A DNA stretch of 64,000 bases from Ascochyta rabiei (taxonomy: Eukaryota > Ascomycota > Dothideomycetes > Pleosporales > Didymellaceae), in NCBI RefSeq assembly GCF_004011695.2, contig NC_082422.1:558001-622000 (forward strand). Reading direction: 5' to 3'. This document shows, piece after piece, positions 43,135 through 54,977 of the stretch (its first letter is position 1; every line of letters starts with the position of its first letter). Below the pieces are notes generated by a model. The model saw only the letters and a list, made by a program, of their open reading frames with translations. It was not told the origin of the DNA and made no database searches. A program made the translations under genes and the position numbers.

Positions 43135-44405
43135 TTTGACGACAACCTTCCCAATCATCCTCGCAGTCCAAAGCCACGCCAAGCTTGTTCACTTGGCTAT
43201 TATTCTACCCAGCCGCGCCTGACACAAGAGAACCTACGCCTTCTTGAAGATCGCACGCCGCCCACCTTCGTTATGTCACTTGCCAGAAACCTGTCTCCCA
43301 CACAGAGAGACACTGCCATCGCTAATAAGAGGCAGCTGGCTGGGTACAACATTACTGTGGACAAAGGAATCAAGCTTCCAAGCGCACTTGCGGACTTTGT
43401 AAAGACTCTCTAACAAGATTGTGAGCAAGAGCTATCACCTCACGCACAAGCAATCACAGACATGCAAAGGGCTGCATCAGTTAAGAACAAAATCTCCGCT
43501 TGGAGGATGATGGAGGAGCACATTCTTTTCTAAGGCGACGGTTATCCTGACGGAACTAAGTATTTGGCTTTGAAGGATGAGGTTAATTTAATAAGAGACT
43601 ATCTTCCTAAGCCGCCGCGTGTGACTGTACCAGATCTGTGGGGATCCCTTATGCGACCTCAACCAGATAGTTGCATTGGATACATTACAGCTACAGAGGT
43701 GACAGCACACACGCCTGCATTTGCCATGCCCTTTACGCGCCTGGAGGATAACATGGCAGATTGGTACGTAGCAAGCCTAACACAGTCTGCTTATCTAACT
43801 GCAGCTACAGGTTCAATGTTGTTCACAACGCTAATACATACTTTCCCTTTCTTACTGCTTAGTAGAAAGCTGCTATTTCTGGCGAAAACCAAGTCTATGC
43901 CTCCCTTTAAGCTGCCCGCAACGGCGCCCTTATAGTTAACTACATGCACTACTTCTACTCGCTTGCGTATCCTAATCAGCCCCCTATATAGCTTAAGACG
44001 TGTCACTTCTTAATAACAACTAAAGGTTATACAATCATATATTAGATATACTAGAGAGAAGTGGTAGAAGACAGCAAGGTGTACACAAGAATGGAGCAGG
44101 TAGAGATAGCACGCATGAGCAAACTGGACAACTTGCTAGAGTTACAACTAATGCTGCACAATTATCTTAACTTTGCGTTAGGAGAACGGTTGGCGTCAAT
44201 CAAGACAGCACTTCCTGCGTTCTGGAAGAACCGCCCTAAGAAAAAGATAAGAAGAACAAAGTCCTTGGCTTTAACGTTAGCGTCTGGGTTAGAGCTGCGG
44301 TTGGATGTGCCTATGACACCTTCAAGTAGCGTAGGGGAGAGTGCGAGCGGACCTCCATCGCCCTCAAAGATAACCAAGCGAAAGCTAGTGGATCTGTTAC
44401 AGTAG
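43135..44405 (+). pseudogene. Decayed two-exon (or more) gene, function unknown
   Basis: A coherent frame from about 43135 reads PRLTQENLRLLEDRTPPTF, SLARNLSPTQRDTAIANKR, ALADFVKTL, KYLALKDEVNLIRDYLPKP, ITATEVTAHTPAFAMPFTR and LEDNMADW. A GTACGT...CTAAC...ACAG intron (about 43765-43812) then shifts to the frame that reads FNVVHNANTYFPFLTA, IVNYMHYFYSLAYPNQPP, EDSKVYTRMEQVEIARMSK and LMLHNYLNFALGERLASIK. The end is a basic region (KNRPKKKIRRTKS) and a Ser/Pro-rich tail, with TAG at 44403. Internal stops (TAA/TAG) fit Gln or Arg/Trp changes. No known domain recognised. A basic tail and Ser/Pro-rich end suggest a nuclear protein. Confidence 0.5.
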
Positions 44406-44409
44406 AGAT

Positions 44410-45290
44410 AAGACTAAAAGCAGAGAAGACAGACAAAGATCGAAGCAGTAAGTGCAAGTGATGTGACGTGCTCTTTTTATAGAAAACTGCATTAATCCTT
44501 ATCATATCAGGTATAAGGAGAGGCCTTAACTTCCATTATGGGCATGTGCGGCTTGTTCCCACTTGAGCGAGGCATAGGATTCTTCTCTTTCTCTGATTTG
44601 TTTAGCACCCTGGAGAATACAATTAAACACGTTTTTGATATGATTTGTATGGAAGGATTTGAATAGGAGGAGGGCTTACGTTGTGACTTTATATAAGAGG
44701 CTTTGTCTGCAGGGAAAGGAGCTGAAATTTAAGTGCAACACAGGTTTGTGGTGCCTTACAATACTGCACTTGATTGCTACGCCCCAGTGTGTGAACCGTA
44801 CGTGATGTAGTCGCATAAGGCCAATCTCTAGGGGTCTAAAGCGGGCGTCTTAACCTACCTAGTACCTTTGCGCTGTTGTATACTCCACAATGTGTACGCG
44901 CGCGTACGCCGGTTATGTAGCAGCAGTTTGTGTGGCTAGTGGACGCTGTTGCTAGTCGTCTATATCTTCTCGCAGTGTCTGTTTAGGCAGTAAACCGCAA
45001 CAATGCTGGGCTTAGGTCAGCTACTAAGTGGATAGCGTAGCGGCTGTACCACATATCTGGGATTAGCGGTGCTATAGGTGCTAAAAGATAAGAGATTTAG
45101 GGTGGTCGTTTAGGTAAGTGTGGGTTTAAATCTACATGCTAAGGACTGAAGTTTTAGGCGTGCTTTATTTTATTAATGCTTTACGATTTTACACCTTGTT
45201 CTAAGTTTTAATAACATGTTCCCCTTTGCTAGTTATTTCTTAGACATAAGCAATACACACTGTAGCCACATCCCGCTCCTATTTGATTGA
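44410..45290. other. No recognisable gene
   Basis: Intergenic, mixed composition. The last part may be the promoter of the ATG at 45292. Confidence 0.3.
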
Positions 45291-45291
45291 A

Positions 45292-46035
45292 ATGGCAGAG
45301 GATTGCTTAAGCATCAGAGCTGCCCTACAGACTATCAGCGAAGCAACTCCTTAGTCGCTTGTACCACACATTTGGGAGCTATGTTAAGCCAATACTGCCA
45401 TCGCAGAAACACTTGTCTTCATTAGTCAGAACAGTACTTACAACATTGTTAGAGTTAAAAATGAAGCTTTGCGCACCTTTATATCTAAGAATGCTAGTGT
45501 TTCTAATCTTAAGACGCAGATGCAGACTGGGGAAGTAGATGCTGTGCAGGAGACCTACAACCTGCTACGAAATCATACGTCTTAGCGCGCCAGATTGGAG
45601 CATGCAGTAGTCAGGCTTGCGCAGTACTAGATTTAGGGAAAATTAATGGGGTCTGGTCTCTGTACCGTCGATAATGCAGATAAACACAGGCTGCTAGTTA
45701 ATTTGCGTAAGGCTGTTATGTTAAGCACTCCATCTATGTTATCCTTGCTTAGAGGCATTAAGAGGAAAAGATCTATTAGCTGCTCTTAGCGTAGCAACTA
45801 GAGTGCGTATCTGGTATTTCTATTATCTGTTAGACATTTGAAATGTATTGTAGAAAGCTATTCCATGTGCCGCATTGCAATGGTTAAGTTTTTTGCCTCT
45901 CTGTCTCAGCTAGCCCTTTTATAGTTCCAAAGGGTGGTCTACTCTCCTTTACTTGTCTAGGTACCTTACGCTGGAAGCTGTAACTGCATTAAAGCATCTT
46001 CCTGCGTATCTAGCTGGTTTGATGAACTATGTTAT
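45292..46035 (+). pseudogene. Decayed N-terminal region of a probable STAND-type protein
   Basis: ATG at 45292 opens a coherent frame (MAEDCLSIRAALQTISEAT, ANTAIAETLVFISQNSTYN, VKNEALRTFISKNASVSNL, EVDAVQETYNLLRNHTS, LLVNLRKAVMLSTPSMLSL, SYSMCRIAMVKFFASLSQL) broken by several TAG/TAA codons. The helical style resembles N-terminal domains of fungal STAND proteins, but no domain is certain. It lies just upstream of a TPR remnant on the same strand with no room for a full NB-ARC between, so it may be a separate gene or a deletion derivative. Confidence 0.35.
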
Positions 46036-46039
46036 AGGG

Positions 46040-46155
46040 TCGTGATGGCGGCATGACTTCATTTGGTTCGCCGCTCTTAGTGCGAAAGAACAGGATGAGC
46101 GCATAAGGGGTTAAGCTTGATTAGATAGGCACTGGTCATGCCGCCCTATTATAAT
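46040..46155. repeat. MITE-like palindromic element
   Basis: GGCGGCATGAC (about 46045) and its exact reverse complement GTCATGCCGCC (about 46136) face each other about 90 bases apart, with further partial match outside (TATAGGG / CCCTATTATA). The size and structure fit a small non-autonomous inverted-repeat element. Confidence 0.5.
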
Positions 46156-46589
46156 GGCATTGAACGTTAACTAATATTAAAGGATCATCAAACAGCAGCT
46201 CCTGCAGTTTTTTAGCAAGCATTGTGCTTTACAGTGTGTTGTGCTAAAGCGCTGTATTTTCTGCTCACACAGTAGATAGTAGCATATACTTAAGCGCAGC
46301 AGCTAGTGTCCTGCGCGCCCAGCTTCTTTTTAAGAAGTGTAAGCCTCGTCCTACAACTTGTTAGAAGTCCACTTAGAGTACCTGCGGTGATTTCTTGCAC
46401 CCTGCTTCCTGCTGCCTGGTAAATTCCTCTAACCTACAAGATAAATTCTATGCAGACCAGCAGAACGGGACTGCTATAAAAGGAACTAAAGGTCATTCAG
46501 TCGCTGTGACAAAGAATTTGCGATCTTGCAGGAATTCTCCCTCTTGACCGTAACGACCTAGATTAATACATTCACCATGTGCCTTTCTA

Positions 46590-47530
46590 CGCAGGTTCCT
46601 ACACAAGCCTACTCGATATTAATTGGTTAGACAGAGCACTTAAAGCAATCTTTCATCTATCTTATGTCACAAGAATTCCCTAACAGAGACTTTAAGAACT
46701 AGGTAAAGTGCGAGCAGCTGCTTCTACACGTGGAGTTGCTCTATCACATGCAGCTGTGTACTAGGGAACTGTCGATCTTATAGGCAAAGACGCTTACTAA
46801 CGCCTTGTGGTACCTCTGGATGACGGGAAGATATGACATGGCACAAGACTTCCTAGTTAAGGCGCTTGCAGTCATAGAGCAGTTTTTAAATCCGCTTAAC
46901 GAGCAAATACTGACTAGTGTTGACATTATGGCAAGTGTTATGTTGTTACAGGGGAGACACAGCCAAGCAGAAGAGCTCTATTAGCGAGCACTAAGAGGGT
47001 TTAAAAAGAGATTTAGGTTATATCATCCCTTTACACTAATAAGCATAAGTAACTTAGCATTAGTGCTGCAGCATTAGGGCAAGTACCAGGATGCAGAGAA
47101 GCTGAACTGGAAAGCGCTTAAAGGGAGTGAGATTGTGCTAGGAGAATGCTACGTAGACACGCTAGTAAGCGTAAACAACCTGGCTTTAAGCCTACAACAT
47201 TAGGGGAAATTTAGAGAAGCAGTTAAGCTAAATTTGTAAGCGCTAAAGGGGTTAGAAGAATAGCTAGGTTTGTAACATCCTTCTACCCTTATAAGTATAA
47301 GTAATCTAGCCTGTATGTTACAATTTTAGGGCAATCTCTAGGACTCAGAAGAGCTGAACTGGCTGGTTCTTCAGGGAAGGTTAAGGGAGCTTAGGGCTTA
47401 TTATCCTTCTACGCAGACGACCGTAAGAAACCTAGCATGCGTCTTACAGGCTCAGGATCAAGGTATCCTTGCAAGGTTCTTAGAGCAGTAAGCGCTTAAA
47501 GGCGATAAGGGATTGCAAGTGCACCACCAA
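46590..47530 (+). pseudogene. TPR repeat domain of a decayed NLR-type protein
   Basis: One frame gives FPNRDFKN-VKCEQLLLHVE, then ALWYLWMTGRYDMAQDFLV, and at least four tetratricopeptide units (LTSVDIMASVMLLQGRHSQ, LISISNLALVLQH-GKYQDA, LVSVNNLALSLQH-GKFREA, LISISNLACMLQF-GN). Each has the NLA--L--QGKY-EAE signature of the repeats found after NB-ARC in fungal NLRs. TAGs stand where Gln is expected in LQHQGK and similar places. TPRs act as ligand sensors in these proteins. The nucleotide-binding domain that should precede them was not found, so this is a remnant. Confidence 0.7.
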
Positions 47531-47639
47531 GATCGCACCACTAACTGGAGTGGAAAATGCAGCCGATTAGTAGGGCTAAAACAGTGCATTAGAGCGAAAG
47601 TGGGCTGGTTCTGCTAAAAGATTTGCGATTGGATCTGTA

Positions 47640-48345
47640 CAATAGTAGACACCATTATAACCTTAACATTTTAGTTACTGTCTGCAGCGCCTTGTTTGTG
47701 TGTTGATGCTAGAGTGTATGAATGCCGATGTGTATAGAGTGGTCTAGAAAGGTAGCTCTCTAGTCAAATATTGATGACACTTCGAGCTAGGCTTGCAAGA
47801 GTTAAGTACTTTGGGGCCCAGATGGACCAAGCGCCGTTGTGTGGCGCTTTGACAGACCCAAAGCAGCGCAGGTTGAACCGGCCCCTGCAGCCAGCGGCAT
47901 CAGCTACCTACCTGAGCAGCAGTGAGTTCTACACCAACACCCATGGAGTGGATCATCTGATGCCGCGAAGCTGCCAGGGTGAGAGTCATATCTAGCTGAC
48001 GCGGTCGTAGGCGCGGCTGCTTCGGATGGCGGGAAGAGTGATCAACTTCGCCCTTGCTTAGTTTAGTCTAATGTATTCACTATCCCCTGACTGACCCTAA
48101 CGCGAAGTGTTGTGTGCCTTGCACGGCGCATAAGAGCATCTGTTAATGCGGGCACCCCCTGCGTACTGCGTTGTGACGCGCAAGCAAGCCACGAGGCTGG
48201 CGACAGTCCAACGTTGATCTTGTTCGTGCATGCCCAGGAAGGGAACGTCACCCCGTGCATCCATTTGCACTATAACCTCTACATGGGGCAATTGAATGGT
48301 CGAGAATACAATTTTGCCACACCAGGGTCTTTGCCCTTGTAAGTA
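47640..48345. other. No supported gene
   Basis: Normal composition from about 47760. Short open frames exist on both strands (plus 47771-47995 and 48112-48342, minus 48260-48063) but overlap and carry no recognisable signal. Confidence 0.3.
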
Positions 48346-48348
48346 ATC

Positions 48349-48457
48349 ACTGATCCCCTACAATGTACGACAGCCTTCGGCCCCCCCGCTGGCCTGCACT
48401 GCTAACGGAGCGTGAGTGGATTGCTGTATCGTATAGGGGATCACGCAATGCAGATTA
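48349..48457. repeat. Small palindromic element
   Basis: TGATCCCCTACAATGTACGACAGC at the left is mirrored at the right by GCTGTATCGTATAGGGGATCA, with about 60 bases between. Probably a MITE-like insertion or a strong hairpin; no coding content. Confidence 0.6.
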
Positions 48458-48556
48458 ATGTCACAGTTCTTAACCGCAACAGATTGTTAACACTAAATTA
48501 CTCTTGTTTGTATCAACTTTGTACAAAACCTACTGTCAACCATAAGAACGGGATGA

Positions 48557-48820
48557 TCACGCCTCGGAGGTGGTGACTTTCCGTAGGTACTTCGGAGACG
48601 AAATGAGCTCAGATCGCTTACTGAGACGCGGTAGAAGTTGCCGCGCCTCCTGATACAGTTCTGTCTGCTGTCCCAGCTCCTGGGCAGTCTGAGGAGAAAG
48701 TGCCGTTGTTGCACATATAGCTGCCCACCTGCGCTTTAAAGTTGTCTGATACCTGTTCTAATCTAGGGTACTAAGTCTCACCGCTGCCTTCTTTTTTGAA
48801 CGGCGTGTTACAGTTATCAT
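48557..48820 (-). pseudogene. Small gene or 3' exon, unknown, one nonsense codon
   Basis: From ATG at 48820 one minus-strand frame reads MITVTRRSKKKAAVRLSTL, one TAG, then TLKRRWAAICATTALSPQT, ELGQQTELYQEARQLLPRL and SKRSELISSPKYLRKVTTS to TGA at 48557. The basic N-terminus and helical remainder suggest a small nuclear protein or the last exon of a larger gene. No family recognised. Confidence 0.35.
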
Positions 48821-48829
48821 CGCTGCACA

Positions 48830-50120
48830 GTTAGAGCATGAAATGCTTACTTGCTACCAGATCAAACCTACCTGTAGAACTGACAACAGAGGCCCAGCTC
48901 TATAGCAATGGAATTTACGTTATTTAGCCGATCTGTGGCGACACAGCAATCTGAAGAAGTAATTGGCGCATTGCAGTCTCTCCACGTTGCGTTGGAGCAG
49001 AAGTGAAGCTTGGGTCAGCTATTAGCTGTGAGCGCGGTTGCTTGTTGCCCTGCTGTCCTACCTTTTGTGCACAATCTGCTTGCTCCACTTAATTGTTCTG
49101 TAATGACAACATTGTGGTTTGCGCGAATGCGTTGCTTAGGAGCGCGCTTGGGATAAACAAGTGTAGATAACGCATGTTGAGATAGCTGAGATCTTGATTT
49201 AAGCCTGTGGGTACGGTCAATTAGCCTAAGACTAAAGCCAAACTATATACTTGATACCTAGCCCTGTGGCATGCATTTTATTGCTGGATGCACTTTTGGA
49301 ATGACTTTGTTCTGCGCAAGTGTATTCCTCACTAGGTGTCGCTTTCTTGACCTTAGCTGCCTAAGCTAATTAAACAAGATCTAAGCACATATATTTTCAC
49401 CTAGCTTTGGCACTATAAATCACTTAGCTTGACATACACAGCCCTAGAGGTTAAGTAAGGAATGAAAGGGCCTACAACAATGTAATTATGTAGAAGAAGA
49501 CAAATTCTCTTACATATGCATTAAATTATTGTTTAATAGTATAATTAGCCCTAAACCTACGCTAGCTAGCTTAAGTCATTAGCTTAACTGTCTCTAGTAT
49601 TAACTTAAGATGCCTGGTTCTACAATAACCTCTTCATAATAATGTTTTGTTAACATAAGTTAAGTAAGTAAGCTGTTTCACTGTCCTAACTGGTATGCCT
49701 GAAGGTAAAGCTTTGTTCGGATGGATATGGCTGAATCAAGAACACAAGTCTTTCTGCCGTTAACATCAATCAAAGACATGTCGAAACTAGCTACTTAAGA
49801 ACAAAAATACCTGCATCTAAGCACTGCGGATTATTAAAATCCTGTGACATAACTCGTTCTGCGGACGTATCAACTCTTCGTTCAATTATAAAAAGTAATT
49901 ATAACTAAAAAATCTAAACCTAGCCTTGCCGATCCGTACGGAAGCCCGGAAGAATGGTTAATAGAGCCTGTTCTAGACTACAAGAGTCGTTACTTTTAAA
50001 AAGACTAGAACCGAGAGCGCAGAGATGTTGTTGTATACTCCATTCATAAACATCTATCTTTTTACCTACAGCGCCTTTGTCTATTGCGTCTTAGAGCAAG
50101 CACTCGCACTACACCTCACT
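48830..50120. other. No recognisable gene
   Basis: Mixed, increasingly AT-rich DNA. The last part before 50125 is the likely promoter of the DUF1774-type gene. Confidence 0.3.
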
Positions 50121-50124
50121 CACC

Positions 50125-51079
50125 ATGTCTACTACCGCAATTGACCAAAGTGCCATCTCATACCAGGAGAAATGGCTGAAACAGTCACTTCTTCTCTACA
50201 AGGCCTCTCCAGGCATCTCCTACCTTTTCCTTATTGCCACAGCAGTGCATCATATCTTTGACAAAGAAGGAAGTTGCAATGGCTCACGCTGTACCTTTTG
50301 GCAGCATCAAGCTGTGACTTCATTCGCACAGAGCGGTATTATGACCTTAGTCTACTGGTAGGATAAGTCTTGCTTAATACCATGAAGTATTGAAGAAAGA
50401 GCACTGAATTAGCCTTAGGGTAGTTCTTCTCGCACTGCAGGTTGTCTACCTCTTGTCCCTCTGGTCTACCGAGATGGTATACTATACCGTTGCGGTTAAG
50501 CTAAGTGCCCACTACATTGCCTCAAACCTGCTCCTTGTAGCCTTTATGCATCTATGGGTGCGCCAGGACTTTTAGCTATGTGAGATAACACTTGTTCTTA
50601 ATTTTCTTAATCTGTTATTCGCATACTTCATGAACCTGGTCACACCAATTGCTATCCATATCGGCACTGTTGCTGGGCCCCTTGCTTGGACTTTTGCAGC
50701 GCTCTACTGGGTCGGTGCTACAGTTGTGAATTCAACACACCCAGCTGCGTTGGCTGTTGCTAATATTGCAATATGGGGATGGCTAGCATGTGGAACCTTC
50801 TTCCTATCAACGTACAAGGATTGCAGTATTAGCTTCGCTCTCTCAACCCTGTTATTTTGTAAGTTAATACTACACTTTCTCCACTATAAAACGCGCAAAC
50901 TAACTCTATAAGCTACTGGGCTAGAGCAATTTCTTAGTATAATACCGGTGCTTTGATTACAGGGGATCTTTGCTTTTGTAGTAGAAGCAATCCTGTTTGT
51001 GCTTTCATTTTCTGTTGGCATTCTAAGGAGTCTGCGCTATAATCAGTTTAAGTACAGCAAGGAAACTACTTCTTTTTAG
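50125..51079 (+). pseudogene. DUF1774-type multi-pass membrane protein, one nonsense codon
   Basis: ATG at 50125. Exon 1 ends at 50357 and a 61-bp intron follows (50358-50418, GTAGGA...CTTAG). Exon 2 continues in phase from 50419. Sequence: WLKQSLLLYKASPGISYLF, FWQHQAVTSFAQSGIMTLV, VVLLALQVVYLLSLWS, ASNLLLVAFMHLWVRQDF-LCEI, GPLAWTFAALYWVGATVVN and VANIAIWGWLACGTFFLST. The order and the GPLAWTF-ALYW-GA-VN plus VANIAIWG motifs are what I know of the fungal DUF1774 family. A TAG at 50573-50575 replaces Trp in VRQDF-W. A last hydrophobic exon (50963-51079, GIFAFVVEAILFVLSFSVG) fits the family's end, but the junction to exon 2 is not resolved. Family function is unknown. Confidence 0.7.
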
Positions 51080-51291
51080 CACATAGCTTATATAGACACG
51101 TAACTTAGTAGATCTATTACACTATACTATGTTTGTAAACTCCTTAGCTTAGTGGTTCTCTAGAAACTAACACACTAGTTTAAGAAATCTAGGCCTAGCT
51201 GTGTTAGCTAAAGATGCGAATAACATAGACAGAACTAGCATAAGACTCTTCGTTCTACGTACCGTAAAAGCGGCCACCAAGCTATTATTAC

Positions 51292-52317
51292 TTAAGTTCC
51301 ACATTTGATATCCTGAATAGTATATTCTTTATCCCCCTTAATAACGCCGCACGCATCGCTCCAGCCAATCTCGAAGGTATCACTGTTTTAATTGTTTAGC
51401 TTTGCCTTAGGGGCGCAATTTGCATCTACAGAGTAGTAGCTAGTTTCCATTCTGGGTGCAGTGTTCCAATCACAAGCATTAGAAGCACGTTTGTTTGGAC
51501 TGTGACGATACTCTTTAGATAGTAGATGCCTGTGAGTTTTGCGCATATGGTAGTAGTACGTAAAATGCTTCCTGCTGTAACAGTGCTTGGCGTGTTCCCC
51601 CTGACTTCTAGTCAATTTGGGATTGCTCTGGCTGCTGTGACCGGTCAAGTCTTTATTGTAATCACCAGATCTGTGTTGTCCTCTTCTGGAAACTTTATTA
51701 GTAGGAGATGCGAGTGAAACATGATACATGGTTGAACTAGGTGTACTGTTTGAGTGAATGGGCATAGGGTTGTTGCCAATCTGAACCGAAGCGCAGTTCA
51801 TAAAGGATTCGTGCTCCCGATTTAACCAGACCTAAGAAAAGACAGCTAGGCCGCCTGGTATGTTTAAGGGAACCCTAAACTAGAAGATTTAAAGTGCATC
51901 TTTCTAACAGTAGGGGCAGTTCCTATAGTATGAAGCTGCAACTTTCTAAGTCTAACCTTTGTCTACAGAAAAGCCCACTTAACAGCTTCTGCTATAGTAA
52001 TTTAATCCTAGAGCACTAATTTTATACGTGTAATCAGAAAGCTAGAAATATGCGTCCTAGCCTAGTTCCTATGTTACCTGCAGTCTGCCTTCTTCTGTAT
52101 CTAAAAGACTAAGATAACTACAACAATTACTAAGAGAGGGCAGTGTTAGCTCGCTGTAAGAGTTACAGCATCTAATAGGAAAATTGAATTTGTTGTCCAC
52201 CCGTGTTGTTAAGGGATTGGCTTCTAGGCTGCTACCTAGAGGAGGCGGATACCACAACGACATATAGGCCCAAGTTGTAACTGCTAATGTTATTAGGAAG
52301 ATATGCACAGTGATCAT
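51292..52317 (-). pseudogene. Secreted LPMO-like (AA11-like) protein, decayed
   Basis: A single frame from ATG 52317 to TAA 51292 (341 codons). A 17-residue signal peptide (MITVHIFLITLAVTTWA) is followed by YMSLWYPPPLGSSLEANPL, then NFPIRCC, VGFSVDKG and NREHESFMNCASVQIG. The end is a Ser/Asn-rich tail and a short C-terminal segment (EIGWSDACGVIKGDKEYTI). The spacing and NREHE-FMNCA-V-I end match fungal AA11-like copper monooxygenases, whose mature protein starts with the copper-binding His. Here that residue is Tyr (codon TAT at 52266-52264), a C-to-T change. About ten TAA/TAG codons interrupt the rest. Such enzymes oxidise polysaccharides outside the cell. Assignment is by motif; the exact family is uncertain. 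Confidence 0.6.
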
Positions 52318-52319
52318 AC

Positions 52320-53000
52320 TGTACTAGAGGTGACACCAACATTTTTTCAAGTCTGGAGAAGGTCTCTTTTAAGTTAGGCGGGCTTACTAGATTTGCACAG
52401 ATAGACGCTAGCAATTATCCTGCTAAGTACTCATCTAGCAAATTCAGCACCTAGAAAATTTCATACACAATGGGTAGAATTAAGCGTATATCTAAGCGTA
52501 ATCATAACGTAAAGTGCTAAGTGCTACAATTATGTGTAGTCTAGAAGTGTCTAAGAGCAGCACAATCCTTTCGCATTGTACGCTCTATAACTGCTGATCT
52601 GAAGGTTATACATGCTTCTAAATATTAAGATAGAACAGTTTCTGCAAGACTAGAAGCAGTCCGTTTATTAAACCTCCGGCGAAACTAGGACCTCTGGCAA
52701 AACTAGGGACATGTAGGTCTGCTACATAGAAAGGGCAGAATTACAGAGGTAGAAAAAAGTGATCCCACAGCCGGACCATGCTCTGAGATGCAAAGACAGC
52801 TGCCCTACTAAAGTTAAGCATGATTTTATAGGGAAGCTCGCGAAGATTGCAAGGGTAGTAGCTGACTTAAGATGCAGCGGGAAAGGGGACGGCGCAATTG
52901 TACTGTAACAGCAGATATCCACTAGCCGATGTTCTCCTTGTTAAGCAGGCTCTTACTTGCAGGATCTCTGAGTAGTGTTCTGGAGGACTTTAGGTTAGTA
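52320..53000. other. No recognisable gene
   Basis: AT-rich upstream region of the LPMO-like gene and decayed DNA. The repeated CC(T)CCGGCGAAACTAGGACCTC-type words at about 52672-52706 are a short tandem duplication. Confidence 0.3.
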
Positions 53001-53016
53001 GTATTTATTTCTATTA

Positions 53017-53221
53017 TTAACGTTGCGTACTGTATGCAGCTTTTGCCTTATCCTCTCTTAATAAATTGTACTATGCCTGTCGTATTCCTTTGTGTGAAGT
53101 AGAGCTCACATCTGTCCACCCTAAATCTCCAGCAATCTTTCGAACGCTGTCTTTGAAGGTTTTCCAATCTGCCAAAAACAGGGCAACTTCAACTGGTCCG
53201 GACAAAACGAGCAGATACTCC
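53017..53221 (-). pseudogene. Exon remnant of a small unknown gene
   Basis: After a TTACAG acceptor at 53222 the minus strand reads EYLLVLSGPVEVALFLADW, KTFKDSVRKIAGDLGWTDV and YNLLREDKAKAAYSTQR before a TAA, with one TAG. It is strongly coding-like (an RRM-like pattern of strands and helices is possible) but no upstream exon was found. Confidence 0.4.
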
Positions 53222-53229
53222 CTGTAATA

Positions 53230-54960
53230 AGATTTTGCAGATGTTATAGTAGTTCTATCTGGTTAAACTGAAGTTAAAGAGATAGTTATGGCGTGCTTAA
53301 GTATCGCTTAACTTACTAGTGTTTACTGCGCTAGATTTTCTTGCTACAACGTAGAGAAGACTACGGATAAGCTCGGATAAGGAGACAGGATACTTGTTGC
53401 AAGATTACAGGGGTCTAGCTGTGCCAGAAATTTAGCATGCTAACTTGACTTCTAGGAACACAATCCGCTCTCCCTTGCAGTTAATAACACCCTTAAGGAT
53501 CTAAACGCCTTATGCAGTCGAAGCTGCCAGATCTGGAAGTAAAGATTGTTAAGTGTGCATCTATAGACTATTATACAGTAACAGAATCTTAACATCTTAC
53601 TATGCGGGCATTACAACATGATCTTGTGATAGCAATCGCTACATCTTAGTCCTGCTGTTTCTACAGGTCGGACAAACTACACAAGTCTCACTTAAATCCA
53701 AACACAGTCTAGCCTAATAAATAATACAGGTTTAATAATATACATAGCCTAATATATTAGCTAGTGTTATTATAAGTAACGTGAACTTACTATAAACAAG
53801 AGCAATGCGCGTAGAATTTTCCTGTTTAAAGCAGATAGCGCACTTAAGATTGTAGAGCTGCAGCAGCCTTTACTACCCTAAGTCTAGATAGTCTGCATGT
53901 TAGCAAGGAAGAAATGGCAGAACACTAGGAAACTGTAAACAGAAGCTGTAGATAACCTTTTAATAATTATTTATGTATTGCAGTATTAGTAGGGGTAGAC
54001 TTATACAATAACAATCCTTTAGTATATACACAAGGCTCGCTTTCCTACTCCCTTCTCTAAGAATGGCTGAGCACACAGCGCAGTGTTCTACCTCAGAAGT
54101 GAGGTCAATACAAAGTGTTTTTGGAACCAGAGACATTTAAACATAAAAGAACAATACTGATTAGGTAGGCCTGGATGCAAAATGCAAGCGGATAATCACA
54201 CACCTACTAACGTCGACCTTGCTTACACCGTTTTATTATCGCTGGCTAGGAAGCAATGGCTATGTCGCTAGTGTAAGTCGTTTTGCTTTATTTAGTAGTA
54301 ATGCCGCTTTAGTCCGCTTAGATGGCCAACAATGTTGTTGGGATGTTGCTTAGACCCTGCTTATTTAAAGCTGGAGCCTTAGTGAGCCTAATGTTATTAA
54401 GTCTTAGTAGAAATGGTACATCAACTCAATCAATTTAATTCCAATAATTAAGACCCTATCTCATTGCTTTCCTATCAAGGCGCTATCTTACAACATCTAG
54501 TGAACGGTTCGGAGTACGGAGGTACCCTGTGATTTTTGGGAAGAGATTTGGCATAGAGCTTAGAGCTGTAGATGTGCGTTTAATTAAGGCCAGCCTCGTT
54601 TGGACGGCTAGCGTGATGATAATAGTAAACCTTAATAGCTAGGCTACTAGCCTTACTACTACTCCTTAAAGATTTCTGCATTATATGCTTAATTTTGGCA
54701 CATATCTGTCTTAAGCAAATCTGCGTGTCTAATCCTTAATTGTGTTGCGCGCGCCCGGCGCGGCCAGATCAGCATTTTCCACAGAGCGAGCAACGGCTGC
54801 CTTTATGAGCGTGGCTCATCTTAGCAGAGCGATCGCCTTGTAGTTACGTAACGATTTTAGAAAAGACGAAGCTGAAGTTGGTAAGAGTGTTTTACTTCTA
54901 GGAACATGTTAGAAACAACTTCCTATAAGCAGCAGAACATAACTTATTTATATCCACAGT
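53230..54960. other. AT-rich decayed DNA, no gene called
   Basis: No coherent frame longer than about 40 codons. A GC-rich CGCGCGCCCGGCGCGGCC patch at 54747-54765 stands out against the AT-rich background. Confidence 0.3.
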
Positions 54961-54977
54961 AAAGTCAGCAGACAGCA

